Assembly: GCF_017591425.1 (NCBI RefSeq)
Contig: NW_024466218.1
Location: 15,948,001 to 16,012,000, forward strand
Length of the DNA stretch: 64,000 nucleotides
Direction of reading: 5' to 3'
Source: Ochotona curzoniae
Lineage: Eukaryota; Chordata; Mammalia; Lagomorpha; Ochotonidae
Shown here one piece after another: positions 13,017 through 24,838 of the stretch. The stretch's first letter is position 1; each line of letters begins with the position of its first letter. The notes under the pieces were generated by a model. The model worked only from the letters and a program-made list of their open reading frames with translations, did not search any database and was not told where the DNA came from. The translations under genes and the position numbers were made by a program.

Positions 13017-13745
13017 ATCTGAGTGATTTTGATAGTTCTAAGATGCTCTTCATTTTGTTGCTCCAGGGCTGAGAAAAAATCTTTCCAAGATCTATTCATT
13101 GATAAATCCTCCTTTAATGCATCCTCACTCTGATAACTTGCTGTCAAAGTATGGCCTGAAGAGTTAGCCAACCTGTTCTGCTTTCCATCCTTTGATGTGG
13201 CACTGGACTTCCTAAGCTGTCCTTCATGATCTGGCTGTCAGGACTCCCATGTGCATCTGAGTATGCTGTCCACTGCACAGATATAATCAAGTGAGGAGTC
13301 CAAGTCTTCTTATGTACACTGCAGGATTGGACCACATATACTCTGATATGTGGGGCCAGGGTATGATTCCAATGGTCTAGTTTGGAGAGTTCCCCAAGAA
13401 ACCTCCCCTGGATTGACTCCAGACTTGACTTGTGTGCACCAGCTAATGCGGTATCTGGTTTAGTCCATCGTCTGCATCAGCCAGCACACATACCAATGAA
13501 TGCAGCTGCCTGGTCAGCTCTGCCCACATCCCCATCTATCATGCAACCCAACAGGTGCTGCAGCCTAAGCCAACCCAGCTCATATCAAGCCCAACCCTTA
13601 TATACAACAACAGGAACTACAGCCTGGTTGAGGTGATCCACCAAAGTTCCACCAGGCTCAGCCCCTGGCCCCAGTTCCTTCATGTACAAACATGTACAAC
13701 ATCTAATCCAGCCCATCCCTCATCCCATCCGACTAATGGGTGCTA
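13017..13745 (-). mobile_element. GC-rich retroelement, older copy E
   Basis: This is a diverged minus-strand relative of copies A to C. TTTTGATAGTTC near its left end and GAGAGTTCCCCAAGAAACC at about 13,386 align with the corresponding places of copies B and C. The right part repeats CAGCC, CCAGC and TGCTGCAGCC words typical of the body. It starts immediately next to the 5' end of the SINE at 12,688-13,016, so its tail end is lost or displaced. Confidence 0.55.
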
Positions 13746-13794
13746 AGGATTTTTTGCATCTAAATAAGTTTGTGTATTAAAATAATTAACAGCA

Positions 13795-13915
13795 TAAATC
13801 TTAGAGCCAAATTGCCAAGTTCAAACCCTAATTCTGTTGCTGACCAAGTTACTTAATTACTTTCTACCTCTTTCATAATATTGGCTTCCCAACAGTTCCT
13901 ACTGTATCATGCTGT
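13795..13915 (+). repeat. MIR fragment
   Basis: CTTAGAGCCAAATTGCCAAG, then AGTTCAAACCCTAATTCTG and CAAGTTACTTAATTACTTTC follow the MIR core order. Confidence 0.7.
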
Positions 13916-13927
13916 TATATGATAAAA

Positions 13928-14213
13928 TGAGGGGTGAGTGGTCTTGCAGTTAAGACTCCAGCTTGGAAGCCTGTATCAGAATGCTTGGACTAAACACTCA
14001 GCTCTTACTCGTAAATTCCAATTTTGTGCTGATGTGTATCACTGACAGTGCAGATGATGGCTTAAGCAGTTTGGTCTCTGCCTCCAGTATGGTACATCTG
14101 GCTTCAGCTTGGATCAAACCCATCTGGTATGAGCATTTGGGGAAGTGACCCAATGAATGAAAATCTCTCTTTACCTTTCAATATTTCTCTGCCAAATAAA
14201 TAAATATTTTAAA
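13928..14213 (+). mobile_element. Old SINE
   Basis: Diverged sense copy ending in CCAAATAAATAAATATTTT. It follows a MIR directly. Confidence 0.55.
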
Positions 14214-15849
14214 AATATGAAATGAGCTTATATGAAAAGCATTTAGAACAGTACATATGGAAAACGCTCCTTCTCACTGCCTATTCTAGTCAGCTTCATA
14301 AGGACAGAAACCAAGTCGCTTTTGTTAAACATTGTCTCACCAGTATCTCATTCTATGCCACACATGAAACCAACAATATGTATAAAACAAGTAAGACTTG
14401 ACATCCTTGATCTTGGCTGTCTTATTTCCTTGGTCTGACAGTGAATAGCCATGATGCACCTAACACGAGACGACAGACTTACAAGAGGAACCCATTATTC
14501 CAGATTTTCTTAAGCCTTTTTTTTTTCCTAATTGGTAGTTTTTCTAACTTGGACAAATCTGTGGAAGAATAACCATCACCTTGTATTGCTGATCCTGAGC
14601 TATTATTTCTTCTACATCTGTTTTGTTTATAGGAAAACTTAAGCAAAGCATGTGCCAGTGTCTGATCGCAGCCCTGAGACAGGGAGCAACACCTGATATG
14701 AAGTAACACTACATATAGTAGGATACTGGGGGACATTTTCATTTTGGGGAAAGAACATACTGAGACTATCTCACAGGCCAGCCACCGGAGAAGACACCAA
14801 TTATAAATCAATAGCATTAAAAACAAATAGCGTGTTAAGTTTGGCTATGGAGCATTAACATTTACAAAGCTACAGGAAGGATATGACATTAATTTGTGCT
14901 ATACTGTATTCGTCTTTTTAAAAAATCTGATATTATCTCAAAAAAAGAGTTAGTTAAAAATATCTAAAAGCTGCTAAATGCTAATGTTGTGTCACTAACA
15001 CAAATAAATCCCAGGAAATAGCAACAACCACACAAGTAGAGATGCACCCAGGGTAAAATCAAGTTTCTTGGGGTACTGTGACAAAGATTTTTCTTTATGA
15101 CTGCTTTTTTCTGACCTTAAAATGGAGATGAAGAGTTAAAAATTGGCAGGGTTGAGTACAAGGCTGATAGAGTCAAGGTTGATGATGATGGTTTCTGTTT
15201 AACTTCTATTCCTCCACTTGGAGGCATCTAACTGGGGAGGGAAGGGAAGGCAAGAGTACAGAAAAGCAGTGGCTGCACTATTCACTTTCAGCCCACTCGG
15301 CAATATTTTTCATCAAAATTGCCAACTTTTGTATAGCTGGTTGATAGATTTAAAAAGACCGAAACTGGTGAGTGGTTCCTACGCAGTATGTGCTTTAAAT
15401 GTCCACATTTAAATACTAACCAAACTGGGAGGGGACACTGAGTTGAGATGGGCTAACAAGGTAGAGAACCTGAGTTTCCTAAAAGCATATTGGAAACTAT
15501 CGATGAGAGTCAGAACATAGACTGTTTCCTTAAGACTGGGAGCCTAATGTTAAGGAATAGCAATGGCTAGCTTCTTTCACAGATAAAATCACACTGTGCA
15601 GTTTTCACTACTCAATACTCAGAGTATTCAGGCAATTATTCTTAGCCTAGTTTTTGGTTTGTACAAGTAGGCTTCAAAAATTTGTGAAAGGTACAAATAA
15701 AAGATGCTTTTTTTCTTTGCCAAAAAATGTGAAGGTTATTACAGTTGTTTCTATGATAATTCACATTCTACAGCCTCGTGAAAAGTCTTCGCAGATATGA
15801 AGATGCAAAGTTTTTTTCACAGACATCAACTTATCGTTTACTCCCATGT
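14214..15849. other. Unique intergenic DNA
   Basis: No gene. A 115-codon minus frame (14,479-14,826) has no recognisable domain. Confidence 0.6.
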
Positions 15850-16092
15850 TCCAAAGGGGTTAAGGTGCCACTTGAAGCATCCACATATAATATTACTGTT
15901 CCTGGGTTCGAGTTCCAACTCCACCTTTGATTTCATATCACTGTTAATGCCTGGCCTGGGACACAGCAGGTGTTGGCTAAAATAGATGGCTCCTTGTCAT
16001 CCATATGGGAGATCCAGATTGAATTTAGACTCCTTGCTTGGGCCCACCCAGCCCTGACTACTGCAGATATTCACAGAGTGAATCATACAGAA
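15850..16092 (+). mobile_element. Old SINE with TA-expanded tail
   Basis: Sense copy with a B-box-like GGGTTCGAGTTCC (15,904) and GAGATCCAGATTGAATTTAG. The tail has become a TA-rich microsatellite. Confidence 0.6.
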
Positions 16093-16124
16093 ATATATAT
16101 ATATTTTATATATATATATATAAA
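16093..16124. repeat. (TA)n microsatellite
   Basis: TA run with one TTT interruption at the tail of an old SINE. Confidence 0.85.
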
Positions 16125-17019
16125 GAAAAAACAAAAATTAATTACATGTACCATACTTTTTTTGCATTTGCCTGGTAATCTCTTCATCATGAATGAAGCA
16201 ACTTCCAGGTAAGCAGCCGGAAGCTTGAGCATCTTTTTGACACTTTTCTGCCTTGCCCCATCACAACATAGGCAATTCTCTCTCACCTATGCACTCAGCC
16301 AGGCACTGTAATCTTCTTCCACTAAAAAATCCTTGCTTCTATCACAGACCATGTCTTTCAACAGCACTGAACAGTTATAGAACACAACTGCTTGCCAGTC
16401 ACTGAGGAAAATGATATCCATACAAAAACAATTTAATATGTACCTTCAGGGAGGCAGAGAATAAACAAGTGCATAAGGAAATGATGTCAGTTTTATCTGG
16501 TATTAAATGATCTCATTGGTGTATTGACATCAGCTTGGATTTAACTTGAATTAACTCTGCCTTTTGTACCTTGTATTTTCTGCACACATTTTCTCCAAGA
16601 GTAATAAGGGCCGATGGAGGAAGCACAGTCAGTTTCCCTCCATGTCAACAGCATACATTTTCAACTCTTTCTTGTAGGAGCCCTCAGTTCCATACACATT
16701 TTTACTCAAATCACTAAGAACATTTCTGGGATGGTGAATTCCATGAATCAATTAGCTTAGGAGGCAAGGTGCCTAGATGTTTGCTCAAACTTTTTTCTGA
16801 ATATTTGTGTGAGGATGTTTTTAAAATATGATTTATATTCAAGCATATACATTTTGAGCAGAGCAGATTTCCCTCCATAATGTGAACGGGCCTCATTCAG
16901 CCAGGGGAAGGCCTGAAGAAAACAGAAAGATAGGCTTTGTCTGGCCTCTGGGAGAGGATTTTCCAGCAGACTGACTCTAACATTTCGTCTGCAACATCAG
17001 TCAACTCTTTCTGCTTCGA
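16125..17019. other. Unique intergenic DNA
   Basis: I see nothing specific here. Confidence 0.6.
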
Positions 17020-17208
17020 GAGCAGACAGTCATCGGTTCAAGCTGGAACATCAGCACTCTTGAGCCTCTAGTCTGCCAACTGGTTTTACGGACTTTGAGC
17101 TTGTTAGCCTCCCAAAGTGCCTTAGCCATTCATGATGCCATAAATATGTACGTGTGTATACACATCCTCCTGCTTCTGCTTCTCTGGCGAATCAGCACTA
17201 ATACAATC
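17020..17208 (+). repeat. Ancient eutherian repeat, 3' end, family uncertain
   Basis: The order CATCGGTTCAAGCTGGAAC, TTAGCCTCCCAAAGTGCC, ATACACATCC and CTTCTCTGGCGAATCAGCAC then TAATAC follows an old dispersed repeat that I recognise from other eutherian genomes but cannot name with certainty. Confidence 0.45.
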
Positions 17209-18053
17209 CCATGACCACTCAAAAATTTAAAGCAGCTTCTTTCCCCAAACAAGAAAAACAAAAAACTGAATTTAGCAGGGTCTCAGCTGAGACCAAAGGC
17301 AAATAGTAGTAGCACTTCAATAAATGCTTGTGATTGATGGACTGGAAAATGCAGCAAGTGTACTAACTGTTAGAAATATAAGAGCATGTAAAGACAAAAT
17401 ATCAAGACATTTCCTGAAGCTCTTGAAACAAGAACTATCAACTAGAGAGTCAGCTGGGGGAATGGATCCTGTGTGCCCTGTGGTTATAAAGAACAGAAAC
17501 AGAAGTGAAGAAAAGTAAAAAGACACATTATTATTATTATTAGAATCAATATTGCAAAAGTGACAAAAGTAAAAGAATACCTGGATCCTTATTACGTGGA
17601 TAAGTAATGCCAAGTATAAAATGAAGACAATAATTGAACGAGGATTGAACGAGAATGGAAAAAAGCATTTAGACAGTGTCTAATTGTTCATGTTAGGAGC
17701 TCAATACTATTGATTGCTCTCATTACTATTTGTCTGTCTTATATCTTGAAAAATAAGGTCAAGTAAGTACGAAAGAAATAGAACAGAAGTAAAAAAAAAT
17801 AATCATATTAAATATGTTATACAGTCCACAACTTAACAATGGGTCTACTTGAAATGGTTTTGTTTCTATTTTACTTTATGTGGATATAAAAGTTAGACAC
17901 ATGAAGTAGAAATAACAGATTTTTGATATTTTCCTGGGGTATCAAGAGTGATGTTTGATAGTAACAATGAGTTGATGCTCCCAGTTAGTCACAAAGTCAC
18001 AGGATAAATAACCAGTACTCTATAGTACACTATGTTGCTAAGTTATAATACTT
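17209..18053. other. Unique intergenic DNA
   Basis: A short ATT run at 17,529-17,542, a direct repeat ATTGAACGAG at about 17,633 and 17,645, and CACTTCAATAAATGCTTG at 17,313, which may end an L2. Confidence 0.5.
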
Positions 18054-18378
18054 GGGGCCCAGCACAATAGCGTAATGGTTAAGGTCCTCGCCTTGAACAA
18101 GCCAGGAACCAATATGGGCACTGGTTCTAAACCCAACAGCTCCACTTCCCATCCAGCTCCCTGCTTGTGGCCTGGGAAAGCAGTTAAGGATGGCTTAAAG
18201 CCTTGGGACCCTGCACCCATGTGGAGGACCCAGAAAGAAGTTCCTGGCTCCTAGCTCCAGATCGGCGCAGCATCGGCCGTTGCACTCACTTGGGGAGTTA
18301 ATCATCGGACAGAAGATCTACCTCTCTGTCTCTCCTCATCTCTGTCTATCTGACTTGGTAATAAAAATAAATAAATCT
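18054..18378 (+). mobile_element. C-SINE, full length, tail-to-tail with another
   Basis: A complete sense copy from GGGGCCCAGC to AATAAATAAATCT. Its tail runs straight into a minus-strand SINE piece at 18,379 with no unique sequence between, so the pair can fold back on itself. Confidence 0.85.
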
Positions 18379-18572
18379 GAAGCCAGAAGCAAGGAGCTTC
18401 TTCTGTGTCCCAGTTGGGTACAGGACCCCAAGGTTTTGGGTTGTACTCTACTGCTCTCCCAGGCTACAAGAGGAAACTAGAAGAGAAATAAAACAGTCTG
18501 GATACAAACCCATATGGGATCCCGGTGCATGCTAGGAGAGGACTTTAGCCACTAGGGTACCATGCCAGACCT
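18379..18572 (-). mobile_element. C-SINE, head-side part
   Basis: A minus-strand copy missing its 3' third. It begins at GAAGCCAGAAGC and ends at ACCATGCCAGACC. The missing part is not found on the other side of the SINE at 18,054, so a deletion accompanied the insertion. Confidence 0.8.
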
Positions 18573-18814
18573 AAACTACATTTTTTTCCTTTTTAACAAA
18601 AGGTTTACAACAGTGTGTGGTAGGGATATAAGGGTTCATGACGTGGCAAAATATCAGAATTGAGTGAGAAAAAATAAAACAAACCATCTTCAGATGAACA
18701 GAATTAGCTGTTCAGCACAGCTATCATGCAGATAAATCTTGTGATCAGAATAGCTGATATAAAGGCCCAGCATTTTCACTTACTCTAAGTATGTCCTACA
18801 GCAAATAAAATTGT

Positions 18815-18945
18815 GAGATGCCTCAATGTATCAGCTGTATAATGGGAGTTAAAATGGCATAATTCCTCTCAAGGTTGTTATAACAATAAAATAAAGCAGT
18901 ACATATGAGCCACAGATTATAGTAAAGTCTAATAAATATTTAAAT
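18815..18945 (+). repeat. MIR 3' half
   Basis: CAGCTGTATAATGGGAGTTA, AAGGTTGTTATAACAATAAA and TCTAATAAATATT match the MIR 3' side in order. Confidence 0.65.
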
Positions 18946-19204
18946 TCCACAAGTTATAATGCCAGCTATGAATGTTAAAGTAGCTCAAATGTACCTGCCT
19001 TGAATTCATACACAAAATCTAAAACTGTCCTTGTGAATAATTACAGTATTTGGGAAATGTTATTAATTTCCAGACTCCAAAAAAGAAAGGCCAGGGGCTC
19101 CCACAATCTCTCCCTTCTTGTTTCTTGCTAGAATAAATTCTAAGTAAAAAGAACACACAAGTGTTTTTATAGAAGTGTATGTCTTGGTCAATACATCCTT
19201 AAGA

Positions 19205-19305
19205 CTATTGACATCTGGAGGGCAAGGACCACATCTTCGTTAGATCATCTAAAACCCTCCCAAAGACCAATACACTTCTCTGCACTCAATAAAATAATTT
19301 TAATC
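19205..19305 (+). repeat. L2 3' end
   Basis: CTGGAGGGCAAGGACCACAT near the start and CTGCACTCAATAAAATAA at the end. Confidence 0.55.
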
Positions 19306-21149
19306 CCTTATTTATTGATGAAAAAAAAACATGAGGTATTTGGAGAGATTTGCCAGCAGCAATTGATCTTGGAAAAACAGCAATTAAACTTCATCAAGCA
19401 AAAATCAATTGCAGACAGAAATAAACAAAACAAGCACGGAGAAAATGGGGAACTGAGGCAGCAATTGCTTGCACAGAACACATCCACAGAAGAATGTATA
19501 CAGTAGAGTCAGCAAGCATTAATTTTTTAAGCATCATACATGATTATCAAGAATGCTTTGAAAGTTAGTGATTTTTTATGTATGAAAACTCTGGGACTCG
19601 GAGAGATGAAATGCCAGGTTTGGTGGTACACAGCCAATTACACAACCAGATGGGATTGCCTATTTCTCCATTTAATGTCACTCCCCTGTTCCAATGCCCA
19701 ACGAGCTCTTACATTTCCCACACCCATAGGAAAATAACAAATTTAGCCAGCTCTTTTTGAAGAAAAGAGTAGAAAAGGAAGCCAATTATCAAGCACTGTT
19801 ATTACAGAACTCATTATTAACAGCCATTTGACTCACTTGTATAGCCTATAAGAAACCGGTCAACATGTGTTTGGTCAATCCAGTTGCAAAATAAGCTACA
19901 CCAACCTTGAGTACTTTTGAGCAGTGGAAAGTCACAGCCCAGGCACTATCCTAGTTTAACACGCATGGGTTAACACTGACTTTGTGGTCATCCAAAAGGA
20001 TACAATATAGCCTTCAAATATTGGAAAAATAACACTTATCACATAGCTAATAAGTGTTCTTACTTTGTAGACTAATTTATTTAATTGCTTCAGGAATTCG
20101 TGTCTGTCTGCTACACTAATTTCATGCTGAGTGCCAGGAAATTTAGTATAGCAAAAAAAGGGTTGAAACTCCCAGTTACAAACTTGTTTTGGGACAGTAT
20201 TCGGATATATCCATCACTCTTGGATCTTTCCATCAATAAAACAGGGATGGACTAGGATTCCTGCCATTTCTGTTGAAGTGAGGAGCGGAGGAGAACTGTA
20301 GGTAAAACAGCGTATGGATCCTGGTGGTAAGCTTACACCCACATGCATTATAAGTCCTATTTTGTTTTCCTATACTATTACTGCCGTTGGACTTAAACTA
20401 TTTTGAAAGTCCAAGAAATATCTTTTTGCTTTCTATTTTGGATCCTGGTTTGGAGAAAACAAAACAAAAGAATATGATTCAGGCTTCCATCTTATCAGTC
20501 ATCATTGTATTTAAGAAAAATACCTCGAATATGCTGGAAATCTCTCTCACTATGAGTTACCCTATCGAAGTGTGGTAAATTGTTTTAAATACTATTTGAT
20601 TCTGTCCTAAATAATATCTCACACTGCGAGGCTGAACTAACAGGTACAAGGTCTATCCGCTCCCCCTCTGAATCAAACTCTCTCTGAACCAATCTCTCTC
20701 TCTCTCCCTGACTCTCTCTCTTTTTTTTTTTAATATTTTTAATATTAAAGTAATGCAGTCTGGCTCCTCTTAACTGCTATAATAAAATGCAAGAGAAAGT
20801 ATTTAAAAGTGAAACTAATCTTACATAATGTATTTAAAGATTTGGGAAAGCCTTAGCCTATCCATACTGAAAGGTGTGAGAAACAGTACAACAAAGAACA
20901 CGGAGGACATGGCCGAGGATCGTAAGATTAGCCAACTATCTAAACCAGAAACCGAGAAGTATCGCCTTGGGAAAAGGATGCAAACCGCCATTCGACAATG
21001 ATCAGACTGCCACTCCTATTAAAGACTCAGACTGCAAGCCTCTTTTTGGTGATTTCAGCCCCAGGGAACCATGGGCGTATGGTATAGGTCTTCCCAGGTG
21101 TGGCTGCACTAAGGAGCTATCACCAGCATACATGGGATTGTCCAGAGCT

Positions 21150-21167
21150 GGGGGGGGGGGGGGGGGG
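21150..21167. repeat. G18 homopolymer
   Basis: Eighteen consecutive G on the + strand. Such runs are rare in mammalian DNA, length-unstable, and error-prone in assemblies. Confidence 0.9.
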
Positions 21168-23227
21168 AGTGAACCCCAAGAACAGGGGCTGAGAAGGCAG
21201 GACCTGTGCCCCAAAGGTCTGGAAGGTAGAGCATCAAAGAGGATTATTCTTCAGTTTTAAGATTCAGTGTTGTTTGCCCCACTGGGTTTTAGACTTGCCC
21301 TGAATCTGTTACTCTTATTTTTCTGTTAAGTTCCTTTGAAAATGGCAGTGTCTGTTGTCCATGTGACTCACTGTTACACTTTGGAATCACATCCAGATCT
21401 AATTTCACAGATTTCCAGCTGAAGAGCAATTTTCCTCAGAAAAATCACATCCTGAGTCTCACACATATCTAATTTGAATGGTATTTAGGTGGAACTTGCT
21501 GCTTTCAACTCGTTAGTGGATGCTGGAGTGAGCTAAGACTTCAGAGAATCATGCTGCAATGAATGCATTCATGATCTGACTATGCTCCCCAAATATCCAA
21601 CGTTAGGATATTTGGAAGTAGGATATTTAAACCAGATCATTTTGTGCAGGCAGAACTCTCCTGAATGGGAAGAGCGTCTTGCACACCAGGCCCCACAAGG
21701 ATCATTCATACTTTCCATCATATAGGTACACAAAGAGAAGTCCTCTGCAAATCAGAAGTCGGCTCTCATCAGGCACTGAATCTGTTAGTTCCTTCATCTC
21801 AGACTTTACAGTCTCTGGAATGCTGAAAAATAAACGTGTGTTGTTCACAAACTACCTAGTGTACAACATTCGATTATACAGCCCAAACAGACACAGACTC
21901 TCATCACCAGGCTTTCTTCCTGCCATGATGGACACCTACAGTCTCTTCACCACCGTCCCAGAAAAGAACGCTAGGACAGGGAGCCGATGAGCCTCGACTT
22001 TTGGGTCGGTTCATTGCACATGAACTTCATCAGAGGGGCTCTGTCTCACTGTATCCATGCCAGTTCTGGAACTTGAGTATTTTGGGGAGCCTTTGGTTCA
22101 TACCCTAACCCTCCACATGTTATTATTTTTTTTTTTACATTATTGGCTTTAGGAACTTCGCATACTTCCTTAGCTCAGTCAGAATCCAAGCCCTTTCACA
22201 GTCGCCACCATGAATGATGTGCTAGCTTCTCAATCCATACTTATCAACAAAGTACTTGCTTATTTGAGTTCCTTTGGGTGACCCCACCCCCCGGAATTTC
22301 AGCACTAACATGCTGCCAATAATTCAACCTATGCTCATGTCCTCTTACATTGAGTGTATTTCTAACAGTCAAAATCAGGAAACTAACTTCTCTCCTAGCG
22401 ATACAATAATACATACTGTCAATGTTAGTTTTTTGTTTGTTTTAAGAAACAAATCACAGTGGCCTAAATAGAGACTTTTAAAAAAACAACAAAGCTGTCT
22501 CTGACATTATTTACCAAGATTTGCATTCAGTCCCATTGTTTTATCAAACTCGGGTTTGTCTTGTTTCCTGATAAGGTGACAATCCTCAGCTAAAGGCTAG
22601 TTCATCGATCCTGTTTCCCTGGTACGATATGAAGAACCCATTTGGTAAAGAGCGTACAAGCTCCAAGCAGCCAAGGACAGGACCGAGTCCTGGGAGTTCA
22701 AAGGTCTAGGACCCAGGTCTGCCCTGGCACCTTGCTAGCATATATGTTTCTCTTTCTGGTTTCCTTTTGCCCCTTTGATCCGATCTGCTGTTTTATTCTT
22801 GCCCTATTGGCATTCCCTGACTCCCTGCTAATCTTCTTTAGGACGGATGTTCCTTCCATATCAGATTTGATGATGCTTCAAAACATGTATTCACAGCAGC
22901 TTAGGCTAAACAGGAGAAGGGTGAGGCCACGGAAAGGCCAGATTAGAGCCAGCCTGCAACAGATGAGCATCAGCACAGTTATGACAAGCTAATGGCATGA
23001 GGAGAGCTGTAACTGGCAGACTGCCAGTGTCCTACTCCCAGCAAAGGATTCATTTGATAGGTGCATCTCAACGCCGGAACAGTTCCGGGGGCAGAAAAAT
23101 GGGGACCACGTGTTAGACGGGATGTCAATGCTGCCGGACGACCACTGGAATGTCTTGAATTAATGGCACTTTTGTTTGCTTTCTGGCCTGCTTGTTTGTT
23201 GTGGGCTTTTTTCTTTTTCTTTCTTTC

Positions 23228-23243
23228 GTGTGTGTGTGTGTGT
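23228..23243. repeat. Short (TG)8 tract
   Basis: TG run after a TTTC-rich stretch. Confidence 0.85.
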
Positions 23244-23865
23244 CCTACATTGGTCCAAACACGCTGTAGTTGTAAATGGCGTTCCCAGTTGCTATCACTA
23301 TTCACATCATCTGAAAACGTCCAGATGACTCGGAAGCAACAATGAACAACCACGCAGCCAACTCCCATGAAGATGAATCAAACTCCGGTCATCTGATAAG
23401 GAGACTTGTAAGATCCATTTTTTTTCATCCCAAAGGGGAAGAGTTATTATGCCTTCTGAAATCGTCAGTGTGATAAAGTAACCAATTGGAAGATACACTA
23501 TTCATGCGTCACCCAAATGTACTAACTGGTAAATACAGAACCATGGCTCAAACCAGCAACCATAAATTTAAAGTTAGTATTTCAGGTCTATATCGAAAGA
23601 ATGACAGAATATCATCTCTCCTGATTCATCCAGCAAGAATGCATCATCCTTTTTCTCCGGATCTAATCAGGAACAGTTCTGCCATGCTCATTTTTCTTTG
23701 TAAGTCAAACAGCACAGAAGAGATTTAGTCCCGCTCTCCTACACCCTTCTTGACTCAGGATGGGGGAGGAAGTGGGCTGCCTGGGAGCAAAACCTCAAAC
23801 AAATTCTAGTCTGAACACCCCACAGGTTCTTGTTTTCGCTGGAAACGATTTCAAACGCTGTACAC

Positions 23866-23886
23866 TAGTGCCATCTAGTGGTCGGC
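23866..23886 (-). promoter_or_regulatory. Candidate CTCF binding site
   Basis: The minus strand reads GCCGACCACTAGATGGCACTA, which contains CCACTAGATGGCAC, a close fit to the CTCF core. It lies in a 6-kb SINE-free stretch, so it is not SINE-borne. Motif recognition by eye only; occupancy is unknown. Confidence 0.55.
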
Positions 23887-24627
23887 AATAAATTAACATG
23901 GTGCAGGAAGGAAATGAGAAAAGATGATGTAAAAGCATATTTTTATCTTTCTCTTCTGAAACAAGATGATTTCTTCCATACTTGCATTTTTCTTTGGAGG
24001 AAAATTTTTTTCCATGTGTTTCTCTTTGGTCAGAATAGAGATATATTGGTTCACTCTCTTCTAAGTGTGCTTTGAATGTACGCTAGGATTTTTTTTACTA
24101 AGAAACAGCAAAATTATCTTCCTCATTGCCAGGCACAACTGTGTAGAATAAAATGAGGTTGGTTCCAATCCCTCGCACTCTACTTTAGCAAGCAGGCAAG
24201 GTTGAGTGGTGGCTGTCGAGATGGGGAAATGTGACAGCTAAGGGTGGAGCCAACAGTAGTTAACTTTTCCAGGAGTCCCCATTGCATACAAGATGACAAA
24301 AGAAAGATGCATCTTTAAATTAAAAACTCTTCAGTGTGATCAAAACTCACTTTTCAGCCTCTTTTATGTTCTCACTATGGCATAAATTACATTTTTGCTA
24401 CATTAGTTTATCCATTGGTTCCTAAACAAATGCATATTGTAGCCTTCTTTGTTACTTCATATCATTTCATTTCTCCAAAATGAAATGTCCTCTCCCGCCT
24501 TGATTATTCAACCTTACTTATTCTTTGTAAGTGTAACAGGTTGTCAGAAATAGAAATATTTAACTCTTGGTTTGGCACCTGTATCATCTAGTTATTGCTA
24601 CATAATAATCATCTTGAAGTTTAGTAA

Positions 24628-24838
24628 GGGTTTTTTTTTATTTATTTTTATTGGAAAGGCAGATGAGATTTATCAAGAGAAGGATAGACAGAGAAAAAGC
24701 TCTTCCACCTGTTGATTCGTTCCCCAAACACCCTCAACAACTAGTGCCGAGAGCCAAAAACTTCTTCAAATCTCCCACACCCGTACAGGGTCCCAAGGTG
24801 CGTCTTCAGCCCCCATTCTCACTGCATTCTCTGAGTTG
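24628..24838 (-). mobile_element. C-SINE, 3' half
   Basis: T-rich tail and TTATTTTTATTGGAAAGGC at left. The head-side third is missing after about 24,838. It is the first C-SINE after a 6-kb SINE-free stretch. Confidence 0.8.

Larger units (their letters stand above)
18573..24627. other. Six-kilobase block without C-SINEs
   Basis: Apart from the MIR and L2 pieces listed, no repeat is recognised. It includes a CT-rich tract (20,690-20,722), a CpG-bearing patch (20,895-21,120), the G18 run and the CTCF-like site. Open frames up to 129 codons (22,979-23,368, minus) are low-complexity in part and not gene-like. Confidence 0.55.

Noticed and set aside
22979..23368. A 129-codon minus-strand frame
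   Set aside because: It includes a low-complexity Thr-His and Lys stretch from a TG and TTTC tract, with no domain or splice structure.
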